A DNA stretch of 64,000 bases, taken from NCBI GenBank assembly GCA_035079385.1, contig JAVHKY010000063.1, positions 2,483,775 through 2,547,774 on the forward strand, written 5' to 3'. This DNA is from Aspidiotus rigidus. Lineage: Eukaryota > Arthropoda > Insecta > Hemiptera > Diaspididae. This document shows positions 45,353-56,159 of this stretch, in pieces. Position numbers and translations under genes: made by a program. The notes beneath the pieces are model-generated. The model was not told the origin of the DNA. It saw only the letters and a program-made list of their open reading frames with translations, and ran no database searches. Positions within the stretch are counted from its first letter, which is position 1. Every line of letters begins with the position of its first letter.

Positions 45353-45703
45353 AGAGACCTGTACTAGTTTAAAAATTGGGTCTAGTTAGGTCAACATCAG
45401 AATACTAGATTTCTACTGGGGTAAGCGAGTGAGCCGTGAGTTACTCAGCCAAATACTCGTACACAGTATACAAGCCAAAGGCAGGGACAAAAGAACGGAA
45501 GAAATAAAGCCCGATGAACTTATTTTCATTTATATAGTATCGTAGCCTAACATAAATAAACTAGGGTAAAAAGGGAGAGGTGAATGAGTAGAGCAAGCGA
45601 ACTCGTCAGTTTGACCTCAGAGCTAATGTGTAACCTAATGAATCTTGAAGGCCGCAAGTTGAAGGTGAAATTAAAAATGAATGATCTTCATTTATTGGTT
45701 AGC
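45353..45703. other. Non-coding stretch
   Basis: No gene recognised. Loose similarity to 19240-19390 (gtgagccgtgag, gatcttcatttatt). Confidence 0.4.
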
Positions 45704-46476
45704 GTTATATTATAGGTACGGTATCTACGAATAAAACGTATTATGTCGGCACGGTATGTTCGTATTCGAAATACAATATTATGTTGAAAGGCACAATACT
45801 CACGTGCGGGGTGAGTGTTCGTCGCCGTTACGGGTAGTGATTTACTAGTTCTCGTCGTTGGTACTAAGAAAAATTCGCGGAAGACTCGATCGCCCTTGTA
45901 GCTCAGCGGTTAGAGCAGTCGCCCGGCAAGCGAAAGATCTCGGGTTCTGATCTCGACGAGGTGATCAAATTTTTCGCCCGAGTTTTTCATTTACCACCAA
46001 CTCACCCCTACAATATGTTGTGTTTTCGTGTGGTGGGGGGCAGGGAACCATGTCTGATCGAAGCAGTCTAATTTTTGGAGTTTCTCATTGTTCCATGGGG
46101 TGGAGGAAACGATGCTATGAAGCTAGCCCTCTAGTTGTTAGCTCAAAGCAAATGGTTGGCAAAAGTCCCCAACTAAATTAAAACGGGAAAATGTGCGCAA
46201 GCTCTCGTTATGATGACCTCCAGGGCAAATGTCATCGAAAAGCTTTTCTATTGTCATACGCTCGCGGAAAGAAGTCGGTGAATACCCCGTCTCTCATCAA
46301 TGCTGGAAAATGTGCGGAAATTTTAGTTCTGTTGACCACTTGAGGAAATGTTACCGAGAAGCTAATCTTCTAGTGTGTGTTCGCGGGGAGAGATTGGTTA
46401 GCGCGCCCAATTCAATCGATTTGGTGCCGTACCTACACTATAACGTTATAAGTATCGGCACCGTGCCTGTAAATAA
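45704..46476. mobile_element. Possible third relative of the SWIM-like elements
   Basis: GTTATATTATAGGTACGGT at 45704-45722 and its imperfect complement at 46459-46476 (gttatttacaggcacggt) resemble the ends of the elements at 35491 and 38647. The interior contains a SINE and a frame (46229-46546) whose tail GTVPVNN parallels GTVPTNN of the 38734 frame. The inverted match is imperfect, so this is tentative. Confidence 0.35.
45892..46005 (+). mobile_element. tRNA-derived SINE
   Basis: The head GCCCTTGTAGCTCAGCGGTT has a good A box, and GGGTTCTGATCTCG corresponds to the B box. The D and anticodon arms can fold (anticodon-loop position reads GGC, with C in place of the invariant U33), but the acceptor ends do not pair well. 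A 40-bp non-tRNA tail (gatcaaatttttcgcccgag, tttttcatttacca) is shared with the minus-strand copy at 62235-62345, which shows it is a dispersed SINE and not a tRNA gene. Confidence 0.75.
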
Positions 46477-46546
46477 CCACTCTGTCACTTATTTATCTCC
46501 TCCAGAACATGTTTTCGATAAGAGTATATTCAACATTAAAATATAA
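46229..46546 (+). other. Open frame of unknown nature
   Basis: A 105-residue frame with no domain I recognise. It contains HQCWKMCGNF and RKCYRE, loosely Cys-rich, and ends in GTVPVNNHS, the translation of a terminal-repeat-like sequence. Upstream, gggaaaatgtgcg-aa phrases recur about 110 bp apart. It may be part of the SWIM-like element family, or chance. Confidence 0.25.
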
Positions 46547-46548
46547 AA

Positions 46549-47445
46549 ATTACGGCTTCCTTAACGAAGTTAAACGAGGAACGCAGGGAACCTGTTTTAT
46601 GATTCGAATGAGATTTGGTATTGAAAATTCAAGGAAGCCTAGATCATATATAGCTCGAGAGTCGAAATTTTTCTAAGTCCCTTTCCTATCATATATGGCT
46701 CGAGAGTCGAAATTTTTCTAAGTCCCCCTTCTATCACATATGGCTCGAGAGTCGAAATTTTTCTAAGTCCCTCTTCTATCATATATAGCTCGAGAGTCGA
46801 AATTTTTCTAAGTCCCTTTCCTATCATATATGGCTCGAGAGTCGAAATTTTTCTAAGTCCCCCTTCTATCACATATGGCTCGAGAGTCGAAATTTTTCTA
46901 AGTCCCTCTTCTATCATATATAGCTCGAGAGTCGAAATTTTTCTAAGTCCCCCTTCTATCATATATGGCTCGAGAGTCGAAATTTTTCTAAGTCCCTCTT
47001 CTATCATATATAGCTCGAGAGTCGAAATTTTTCTAAGTTCCCCTCCTATCATATATAGCTCGAGAGTCGAAATTTTTCCAAGTCCCCCTCCTATCATATA
47101 TAGCTCGAGAGTCGAAATGGCTCGAGAGTCGAAATTTTTCTAAGTTCCCCTCCTATCATCTATAGCTCGAGAGTCGAAATTTTTCCAAGTCCCTCTCCTA
47201 TCATATATGGCTCGAGAGTCGAAATTTTTCTAAGTTCCCCTCCTATCATCTATAGCTCGAGAGTCGAAATTTTTTCTAAGTCCCCCTCCTATCATATATA
47301 GCTTGAGAGTCGAAATTTTTCTAAGTCCCTCTCCTATCATATATGGCTCGAGGGTCGAAATTTTTCTAAGTTTTTCGCTGGACGGCGCACGGCGGACGCC
47401 AGATTTCTCAAATAGCCCCCCATAAAACAGGTTCCCTGTTAAAAG
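46549..47445. repeat. 45-bp minisatellite block, about 16 units, with leader and tail
   Basis: A leader (46549-46640; cggcttccttaacgaag to ggaagcctagat) is followed by about 16 units of 45 bp (agtcgaaatttttctaagtc plus cct..tatcatatatggctcgag) to about 47375, with one partial unit near 47115. A tail (ggacggcgcacggcggacg, tagccccccataaaacagg) follows. Leader and tail recur at 18318-18927. The unit is a multiple of three with few stops on the minus strand, which creates a 152-residue repetitive frame; this looks incidental. Confidence 0.9.
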
Positions 47446-48849
47446 AATGACCGAGTAAAAGGCAGAAAATATATGTTTTCCTTATTTCCGGTTACACAAT
47501 CCATTCTTCTTGCTTGAAGAATAGAGGAAAGTAGGAACCAAATAGACAAACTTTATTTCCAAAACCGATGTATAGAGAGAATTCTCACTTTAAAGAACGA
47601 TGTAGGGGTGTTCGAGAAGAGAAAGAAAAACTAAAAAAGTCGACCTATCTGATAGCTGCGGTATGTGGATATTTTATCAAAGAAAAGGAGAGACTATACA
47701 AGACCTTGCAAAAAATAGAACATTATATGTCAAAATGAAAAGAAGAAGAGAAGAACAGGGAAAAATTATATCTCTTCCTACCTAGATCAGACTACGGGAA
47801 TGTTTTTCAAAAGGATTAGAATTACACAACTATATTTTATAAGTAAACCTAATACAAGTGAAAGTGTAGTCCTTTTATTGCGTGTCGCCTTTCGTTTCTT
47901 TTACCTTCTTTTTTTTTTTTTGTCTTAGTTTTACTTCTCTTTTGATGCAAAAAGGATACTAAGAGTGGTATAGATGAGGTGATATTCTATCTACACAATG
48001 GAAAGGTCTGATACAACAACAGGGTGCCGTGATGCTTTGTTTTCAGTTCAACGTGATACTTTGTCTATTTTTTTTTTCTCTTCATTTCAGATCTTGATAG
48101 TTTTTTGTCCACTTCTCAGTTTCTTCTATTCTTTTTTCTTTTTTTTTTCACTTTTTTTAATCACTTTCCTTTTTTTTTCTCCTTGTACATTGATAGTTGT
48201 GCCAGAAGAAAGGTATAATATCGAAGTGTTAATCTTCTTATAATGGTTAGGAAAGTGATCGAATGATAGGAATTTTGTGCATACATTCAAAATGATTCAA
48301 AGTCTAATCTCGAACGTCAACGCAAATTATGTACGCAAATTATGTACGGACGAACCAACAATTTCTGAATACAAACAATATTATTTGTGATGGCTAGATC
48401 TTGTGGCCTTTGAGATACGCAGTGACCAGCAGTTTTATTCACATAAATAGTGTTCACAAACAAATATATTCGAGTATGGCGAGGGTAAAGCGAGAAAACA
48501 TCATTTCATAATTGCCTTTTTCTGCGTTTAATAAAATCAACTTGCGAAGTGTTAATGAATAAATTTGAATTCCAGAGAGTAGTGATGCACTATTGAGATT
48601 CGGGACTCCTTTTAGTGATCGTATGTAAGGGTGTAAGGAGTATGGATAAATGGATGAGGTTCAGTATTGACTCATTTGTACCCCTTCATCTTTGCGTCCA
48701 ATTTTAGTCTTTTGCTTTAATTTTCTTAGTATTCTGGTGGTGTTTTTTTTCCCCCTTTTTCTTTGTCATTAACGTATGCGTTTTTAATTTTCACATTGAT
48801 CAGATACGTGTAGGAAGCTAACAATTTATATGAATAGGATTATAGTAGA
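47446..48849. other. Non-coding stretch
   Basis: Pyrimidine-rich runs (T-rich at 47908-47920, 48060-48180) and no recognisable gene. Confidence 0.45.
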
Positions 48850-49235
48850 AAAACTCGACAAAGGTATGCAGTATATGCCTGGTACGCAAAGCAGTGTGTG
48901 CAAATCTTAGATGTCAAATAAAAACTTGATGCGCCTAATGCGCAAAACGCGCAATTCTTAGGTCTGAAACAGAGAGAAAATTCTCAAAGGTACGCGAAGA
49001 GGATGCGCAAATCTGTCCAGAACTATCCAGGGACAATTTAGAAGTACAATAAAGAATTAAAGTCATTTTAAAATGTCCAAGACGTATCTTTCCCTGAGGG
49101 TTCAGAAATAACAATGTTCGAATATTTTTATCTCATAAGCTTCTTAAGAGACAATATTCTTTTCCTCTCCCATTTGTCTGCGCAGTCTGCCGATACCGGT
49201 CTGCGTCATCTGTAAAATGGTCTGCGGGTCTATAA
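48850..49235. repeat. Scattered TGCGCAAA motifs
   Basis: GCGCAA or TACGCAAA-like phrases recur at irregular spacing (about 48880, 48930-48960, 48993, 49008), then CTGCG phrases at 49180-49230. It is weakly like the array at 55522. Confidence 0.35.
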
Positions 49236-50399
49236 AACTGACGTACAAGTTAAATTGACATATATGGAAAAATAACGTTTATGAAAAAGTACTCGTATCA
49301 AAACGAATCAAAAAATGTGTTCGGAAAAACATCAGATCACTATGGTTGTTCTCTAGTATTAGTTTTCAATTTGGAAATCAATAATAATCGGCACATTACG
49401 ATGCGCTTATACGTCAAAAAAATCAGCGTATATGCGCCCGATTGTGATAGTAGGAGTATGTGATTGTGAAGCTTCATCACTAACACACTCACAATGAATT
49501 GCGCGGAAGACCTCACCTCGGGGATCGTTGTTTTTGCATATTATACGAGAACGTCAACACAACGTTGTACGGCAGGAGAGTAATACTTGAAGATGATAAA
49601 TTTAAATTCATTAGTGATATTAAAAAATTTAATTCGAATTTAAGTAAATGAACTTTTTTTAAAAATCAGTTGAAATATTTTTGTGAATATTATAACATGT
49701 ATAAATATATTCATTATAAAAAAATCAAGTATGATAAATATGAAAATTCATAATTTTGTTCCTAGATTTATCAAAATTTTTCATAATTATTTCTCAATCG
49801 ATTTCATAGCAATAAACAAAGGCTCCTCTTTTCCTTTTACAAGCCGCTCACCTGACAGATCATTGGCTGTTCAATAGGTTGTTCAATAAAACGGATTGTT
49901 GAGCGTGATTCGCAACGACTTTGTTAGGAACTTACCTCGTTATTTTAGCTTGTGTGTTTTAGTGCTACAGTTGTTCATTGTTTTTGTACATATTTTTTGT
50001 GTTATACTTATTCGTTTGTATACACTGAGAAATGTGGCTTTTTTAACTGAAAATGTAGTAAAAGCGGTCTAGTCGAAGAATAATATAGTCTTAAAAGAGC
50101 TAAAGAATAATATAGTTGCATTCACAGGCGCGGATCCAGCCTATCACTTTGGGAGAGGAAACAATCCAAAAAAAGTTTAAAGGACCTTTTTTTTTTTTTT
50201 TTTTACATTTTCTTCGATACTACAGATTTTTTGTTTTTGGGGATTCTTTTTTTTTCTTTTTTTTTTTTGGGGGGGGGGGGGATTTCCCATGCGACTTTGA
50301 CAACTTCTCGCGGCTCCTGTACAGTCATCTGTGGAACTTGAAAAAGGGAGACCCGCCATCCGTTTAGTTACTGGGGGCTCACAGAGGAATTCTGTCCGC
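49236..50399. other. Non-coding stretch with homopolymer block
   Basis: No gene recognised. At 50121 caggcgcggatccagcc resembles a hAT-type terminus, and poly-T and poly-G runs at 50188-50281 resemble the interior of the MITE at 182, but no matching right end was found. Confidence 0.4.
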
Positions 50400-50910
50400 G
50401 TAGGCATAACGCTGTGGGGTGTAACGCTGACGGAACTTTTATGGGCTAGTATAAGGACTTAGGAAAAACTCCGGGCTCTTCTATAACTATCTTATACCCC
50501 TATATGGGCCAGAATAGGGACTTTGAGAATTCCGGGTTCTTCTATACCCCTTTATTGGCTAGTATAAAGACTTAGAAAAATTTCGGCTGTTGTATAGTCT
50601 TCTATGGGACTTGGAAAAATTTTCGCGAATACGCAACGCTGGCACTTGAAAAAATTCCTGGCTCCTCTATATCGTTTTCTATGGGAGTTAGAAAAAAAAA
50701 TTCCTTGTTCCTCTGTATCGCTGAGAGACGCGTAACTCCGGGACTTGGGAAAAATTTTGGCTGTTTTATAGCCTTCTATGGGACTTGGAAAAATTAGTGA
50801 TCTTCTTTACTCTTATCGCTGGAAATTCGTGACCCTTTGGACTGAGAAATTCTTGATTGTTCTATAGCCCTCAATGGGACTCGGTAAATTATGTGATCTT
50901 TATCCCTTTC
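50400..50910. repeat. Degenerate tandem repeat (ctatgggacttggaaaaatt type)
   Basis: Seven or so units of about 50-95 bp share tctatgggacttggaaaaat followed by a ggctcttctata-like phrase. Units vary in length and have taken small insertions. Confidence 0.6.
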
Positions 50911-50917
50911 ATATTAT

Positions 50918-51219
50918 TTACATATTCCTTTCATATTTCTTGCAAACGCGCGAAACCATGAGTCGCGGGTCTCCCGCAACTCTTGCTCCCTGAGCAAGAG
51001 CCTGCAAGTTTTTGACTCTTGGTACATTAGCCAAGTTCCATAACTGTACTCTGCGACCTTCATCATAAAATTTAGCATATGAACCCTTGACGTACATACT
51101 TTTCAAATAGTTCATCCAATTCGATGTCTCAACACAATTTGGTTGTGCAATAAGAGAGCGCAATTTTATGTCATCTTGCACTGTAAATGCAATCAGACTA
51201 GGTCCGCTTCTTCGAAATC
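50918..51219 (-). other. Possible terminal exon, unknown protein
   Basis: On the minus strand a frame stays open for about 100 codons to the stop at 50918, longer than expected for AT-rich DNA here, and a plausible splice acceptor (ttcatatcag) sits at about 51220. The protein has no repeats and contains GPSLIAFTVQDDIKLRSLIA and FYDEGRRVQLWNLANVPR; I do not recognise the family. No partner exon was identified. It could be a captured gene fragment, a viral-element remnant, or chance. Confidence 0.3.
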
Positions 51220-52061
51220 GACTGATATGAATTTTTTACTATGTGCAGGTATGGTCTTCGTTTGTAAGCATATAAAATATTTGTTTAACGAGATCGAAAA
51301 AAGGAGGGGAAAGAAAGAAGACAGTTTTTTCATTACATTAAAACTCTGAGAAGAACTTGAAACCAGACATAACTTTTACGTTCGCCAGTCGATGTATACA
51401 AATCGATAAAGTTTTTGATTAGAAAATACCCAACAAAATCGTACATAATGTATATTGTGTACCTCAACGTGTACACAGTGTATATAATTTTGTTCTCCAA
51501 ATTGAATCTCCTCATCGGCACAACAAACGTCGCCTGAATTATTCACACGCTACGCAACATCAATACCAATGAATTATTATGTGTGGGGACGACCTCGACA
51601 AGTAACAATGACGAATTCGTTCTCAGAAGTCTAATGTTCTCAACTTAGACTAATGAAGAAATGTAAAAGTGACGAGCACATGCTGCATAGCATGATACTA
51701 CGAACATATACACAACAGATTTTTAAATGAGACCACGCATGAGAAAAATGGCGAAGGAATGTTTCTGAGACAGGATTCAGATAAGGTGATACGGAAGTCA
51801 TTTAGTTTTGAGGGCGAGAGAGGCCTCCAACCAGATGTTTTTTATTTCTTTACTATGAGTGTAACACTTCCATAGGTTGAGAAACGAAGATGCTTGTCGC
51901 CACTGTTTTTAAAATATTTCATTTTCACTATTACTTGAATGGCTATCTAAAAAGTAATTGTTTGGTGATTCTAGAAATTCTTTCTTTGGTCTTCATTTGA
52001 TATTATTTTTCCTCTATTCCATTTCTCGCCTCTGAAACAATTTGAAAATTTTTTATATTTC
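51220..52061. other. Non-coding stretch, nothing recognised
   Basis: No gene or repeat end recognised. Confidence 0.5.
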
Positions 52062-52237
52062 TATGTATGTATGTATGTATGTATGTATGTATGTATGTAT
52101 GTAGGTATGTATGTATGTATGTATGTATGTATGTATGTATGTATGTATGTATGTATCTATGTATGTATGTATGTATGTATGTATGTATGTATGTATGTAT
52201 GTATGTATGTATGTATGTATGTATGTATGTATGTATA
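52062..52237. repeat. (GTAT)n microsatellite
   Basis: About 43 tetranucleotide units with two single-base variants. The MYVC and IHTY frames are artefacts. Confidence 0.97.
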
Positions 52238-53295
52238 TGTAACCATATTCTGCGAGTCTACGGCTGAACCGCAACTTACTCATTGAGGACCCCCAAAAGT
52301 ACGTACGATATACGTATGAAGTACAACTCGATAATTTCGAGAGACAAGGGTATCTGTTTGAGAGAGGAAAAAAGAATTACTTTTACGTTGAAATCGCTAC
52401 TAGAGATGGAAATTAGTTGTATACCATTCAAAGATAAAATCTTTTACTCGTGATGTTTTTCATTTTGGTTTTATCCACATCACTCTCACCCAGAGAAACG
52501 GGTGAAAATTGGCTTTTTGTGTGATACGGAATATTATGGGTACAGTTCTAATTATTTGCGAACTATTGTACGCGACGACAAAAATATAAATATTTTCTAT
52601 AACACTCTTTCAACAATTTTTATAATCAAGCATGATTTAAAAAATAAATATTGTCAACGCGACGGGGAATAGAATCACAATTAAAAAGTAAAAAGATTAG
52701 AACAGAAGAAGAAAGGAGGTGGGTGAGAGGGGGAGTGAAAACAAGAAAAGAACAAATTCGAGTAAATCTTCTGAGTTGAAACATCGATGCACAGTGAGTT
52801 TCACCAGTCGCCATGCCACGCCTTAATAATTTAGGCGTTAATCTTGCTTGTATGACAGTAATGAATGGCTTTCAGCTTCCAATAGTGTATTTTAGATCAA
52901 ATGGAACTGAATTGAACGCGACTCGACGGTAAAATGGCTGGCGTGGTATTGGGCACGGTAACTCTAATATACATGGCAGCCACCAGGGCATATTATAATG
53001 CATAAATCAAATTGACAGCGCGTAACCATCTATCTTCTTTAGTCATCGGGCACTAGTTTTTTACCTCCTCTCGGTATCGTTACGGTATGCCTGAAATATG
53101 CATAAGGGAATGCACAAGATTTTCTCGAAAGGTAATTTAAAAACGAATACATCAGATGATCGTTTTGACTAGCGCCAAGGCAATTAGAGAAATTTTTCCA
53201 TGATCTTCTATATTTTCTGCTAGTTAATCCGCAAATCAGATTTTACCGTATGTGAACAATTGATTAAGCAGATTTTTCTTCGTGGTGATGAACAT
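52238..53295. other. Non-coding stretch, nothing recognised
   Basis: No gene or repeat end recognised. Confidence 0.5.
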
Positions 53296-53362
53296 TAACA
53301 AGAACATTTTTTTTTAAACAAGGCTTTAATAACCACTTTAAAAATTTTTTATTAGAAGCGAC

Positions 53363-53388
53363 GTTTCGATTCCGCCGGGTATCATCTA
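53363..53388 (-). ncRNA. Degenerate hammerhead-like core, left arm
   Basis: TAGATGA, a CCCGG-type stem region and GAAAC, on the minus strand. The matching copy is in the right arm at 54178-54203 (TAAATGA..GAAAC). Stem II is weak in both. Confidence 0.3.
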
Positions 53389-53552
53389 CGGGCACATACT
53401 GAAGTCAGAATACTACGGTAAACATACAAAAGAAAAGAGATGCGGTCGAAAGCACGCGATTACATCATGTTCTTACTATCATCATGAATCATAGATTTAT
53501 AAACATTACAGAAACTATTAGTGTCAATTTTAAAATTAGTACTGTTCTTATC

Positions 53553-53661
53553 TTAATAATAAAGAAACTTTACAGAGATGCACATAAAATTATATTTTCC
53601 AAGGGAGGAAATACAAGGTAGACGCACGTTTCGCGACGACGTTAGAACGCCGCATCATCTA
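53553..53661 (-). mobile_element. Solo Penelope-like end inserted in the left arm
   Basis: A 109-bp segment absent from the right arm. On the minus strand it starts TAGATGATGCGGCG, continues to CGTCGTCGCGAAACGTGCG (a hammerhead-like order at 53628-53661) and ends tttctttattattaa. It looks like the 3' end of yet another Penelope-type element, severely 5'-truncated. Confidence 0.5.
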
Positions 53662-53770
53662 CCAAAATTTTGATGACTTCCATGATTTTTCTTTTCTTAG
53701 TATTATTCTCTTTACTTAAAATCTTAACATTATCAAAATCAAATTCATGTCCTTTCTCCATAGAGTGTGA
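53642..53770 (-). pseudogene. Penelope endonuclease C-terminal fragment, left arm
   Basis: The minus strand encodes SSHSMEKGHEFDFDNVKIL and KRKIMEVIKIL, the same segment as in the plus-strand fragment at 53780-54106. It is cut by the inserted solo end. Confidence 0.75.
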
Positions 53771-53779
53771 GGACACGTT

Positions 53780-54106
53780 GTATATCGTATACCCTGTTTG
53801 GACTGTCCCGGCGTCTACGTGGGGGAGACATGTCAACTCCTGAAGAATAGGGTCTCCCAACATCGTAACGACCTAAAGAATAAGGATGATCACACTGGTT
53901 TGTCCTCACACTCTATGGAGAAAGGACATGAATTTGATTTTGATAATGTTAAAATTATAAGTAAAGAGAATAATACTAAGAATAGAAAAATCATGGAAGT
54001 CATCAAAATTTTGGAGGATAAGGACAGTATTAATTTTAAAACTGACACTAATGGTTTCTGTAATATTTATAAATCTATGATTCATGATGGTAGTAAGAAC
54101 ATGTAA
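53780..54106 (+). pseudogene. Penelope-like GIY-YIG endonuclease, 3' coding end
   Basis: The open frame begins VYRIPCLDCPGVYVGET, the GIY-YIG motif with CLDC insert, followed by LLKNRVSQHRNDL, SSHSMEKGHEFDFDN and KNRKIMEVIKILEDKDSIN, and stops at 54106. The reverse transcriptase is absent. There is no internal stop in this piece. The family is distinct from the copies at 17.3 kb and 24 kb. Confidence 0.82.
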
Positions 54107-54177
54107 TCGCGTGCTTTCGACCACATCTCTTTTCTTTTGTATGTTTACCGTAGTATTCTGACTTCAGTATGTGCCCA

Positions 54178-54203
54178 TAAATGATACCCGGCGCGATCGA
54201 AAC
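54178..54203 (+). ncRNA. Degenerate hammerhead-like core, right arm
   Basis: TAAATGA then a CCCGGCGCG stretch and GAAAC, on the coding strand about 75 bp after the endonuclease stop. Confidence 0.3.
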
Positions 54204-54268
54204 GTCGCTTCTAATAAAAAATTTCTTAGTGGTTATTAAAGCTTTGTTTAAAAAAAAATTCTTGTTTA

Positions 54269-55521
54269 CCGTATGTGTATGTTTGTGCATACACTGTGTG
54301 TTTGCTAGTAAAGTTTGTTTATATTATATAGGTGATAGACTATGTACTCGGATTACAAAATTTATCTGCATCGATATAAACTCAATTGCATACCTGTACT
54401 TCAAATTTCATTCGCCTAATACAGTTCTGTTGAGAAAATTTTCAAGGCGAATCTTATATATTATGTTGCATTAGCTCCTCAGATATGCATAAAAGCGTGA
54501 GAATAAATTTACCTAGTCAATTGGAAAAAAATAAAAATAAAAAAATAAATGGGCAAAATGTTATCTTGATGACGAAAGCACAATGTTTAGATCATTGATC
54601 GCAGTCCATGAAAAGTTTCTACAGCTTATACAAATTTTTGATGTTATTTTTACGGAATAGGTAGGTTTATCCATGAGGCCTTATTAATCAAAAAAAGTAA
54701 AAGAGTGAGGACAACTGAAATTGATGACAACAAATTTTTCAATTTTTTGATTTCTCCGCTCACTTAGCGCTTAAAGCGGATTATAATTATATTATAGAGA
54801 GTATTTCACCTAAAAATATAACAACCCTTCAATTTCTTTTTACAAATACGTTCACCATCACTCATTGACCTTCTTTATATATATAGTATACCCGCCACAC
54901 ATTCTTGTCAACCTCTTCGGAATCTAATAACGTGAAGGATTCTATATATTTTACGAAATTCGCGTAAACTGTACACTATAATCAAACCGTAATTGGACAT
55001 CTTTAATAATAGTAATCATTCACCAGCCGTACATCGTGGGTCAGCAATCTTTACGTGTATTCTGCATGAATTTCTATTATTCTGCAGTTTGACGCAAATC
55101 TTCGGTTGTTTTCCCGCCAGCTACATCTCATTCGCACCATGTTTATATGTGAGAAGTCGTATAGCACGGTACTGTAAGGAATTTTGAAATAATTACCTTT
55201 AACGATCGATTTTTCATTCCAAGGGTTCCAGTTCTGGAGAAAAATAAATTGTTATACTTTTAATCTTCCATCTTTCTGAGCCTAGCTTCGCATATAAGTC
55301 AGGATAGATATTCACACATAGGTGCATGTATCCATCAATGAATATTCTATATTATTAGGTATCACAGACAGGTTGAAATATGTATTATTATTCTTCTGTT
55401 CTAGAAAGTTATTTTCAGTTTGACAGTTTCTTCAACTTGTTCCATCTTCAGTCTTATCCCTTGTATTGTCAACCTTGTCGTTGTAAAATATATGTTACGC
55501 CGAATTCGGGCAATTGCACAA
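54269..55521. other. Non-coding stretch, nothing recognised
   Basis: No gene or repeat end recognised. Confidence 0.5.
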
Positions 55522-55716
55522 TGCGCGCATTCTTCAGCAATTTTACCAAATGCGCGCAGTCATTGACCACTTTGGTGACAGCGCGCAGTCGGCATTGGGG
55601 TTGCCAAATATGCGCAAAATACTGACGAGTGCGCGCAATTGGCAATACTTGAGTGTAGAATGCGCGCATTCAGCAATTTATCATTTTTAGTATTGTGCAT
55701 CCGAAAAGTGCGCGCA
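55522..55716. repeat. TGCGCGCA-punctuated degenerate repeat
   Basis: TGCGCGCA or a close variant occurs at 55522, 55551, 55580, 55611, 55630, 55661 and 55709. The first four are 29-31 bp apart. The sequences between share phrases like ttcagcaattt and ggcaa/ttgcca but are otherwise variable. It looks like a decayed 30-bp tandem repeat with a conserved, CpG-rich punctuation. Confidence 0.6.
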
Positions 55717-55782
55717 GTTGAAAAGAAATTCTGCCGAATTCATGCATAGAAAAATGTATTGGAATATGTGGGCAAAAAATTT

Positions 55783-56000
55783 AGAGAGGGTAATTAATTG
55801 ATTTAAAAACAAATGAACTCCGAAAAAAATATAGCAAATGACGCTAAAGTTCGCGAGTGATGAAAAAGGAAATGAATAATATGAATTATGAAATTTTAAG
55901 TGCTTAGAGAGGGTAATTAATTGATTTAAAAAAAAAAAAAAAGAAATTCCAAAAAAATATAGCGAATTACATAATGAAATTTCAAGTACTAGAAATATTA
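55783..56000. repeat. 123-bp tandem duplication
   Basis: agagagggtaattaattgat starts at 55783 and again at 55906, and both are followed by a-aaaaatatagc-aa. The second unit is shortened. Confidence 0.7.
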
Positions 56001-56159
56001 TTGTCGCACGTTTGGCCGGCGTGGTAAGCAGAGGTGCATTGGAGCCCGGGCTTGACGCACAACTCACCTCGGAACTGCTGACTCCTTCATCAAGAGTTCT
56101 TTTAACCGATTTCACCATCTCCTCTAATTCCATTTCTCCAGTTGTAATAAATTCAATTT

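Larger units (their letters stand above)
53296..54268. mobile_element. Foldback of a second Penelope-like family
   Basis: The left arm (53296-53775) is the reverse complement of the right arm (53901-54268) apart from an insertion of about 109 bp in the left arm (53553-53661). The arms contain the endonuclease 3' coding end plus the terminal motif and finish in ttaataacca..tttaaaaaaaa. A 125-bp loop holds the GIY-YIG core in one orientation only. This is a head-to-head pair of 5'-truncated copies, an arrangement known for Penelope elements. Confidence 0.85.

Noticed and set aside
45892..45963. Functional tRNA-Ala gene
   Set aside because: U33 is replaced by C, the acceptor stem pairs poorly, and the same head and tail recur at 62235-62345, which marks a SINE.
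46639..47097. 152-residue repeat protein (15-residue units)
   Set aside because: The 45-bp satellite unit is a multiple of three and lacks stops in one frame; the frame breaks where units vary, and there is no sign of a gene around it.
50121..50300. Another hAT MITE, suggested by caggcgcggatccag and the T/G runs
   Set aside because: I could not find a matching right terminus or an 8-bp duplication.
52053..52286. MYVC and IHTY repeat frames
   Set aside because: They are translations of the (GTAT)n tract.
55522..55716. CRISPR-like array with regular short repeats
   Set aside because: The repeat is only about 8 bp, spacing is irregular after the fourth unit, spacers resemble each other, and the DNA is clearly eukaryotic.
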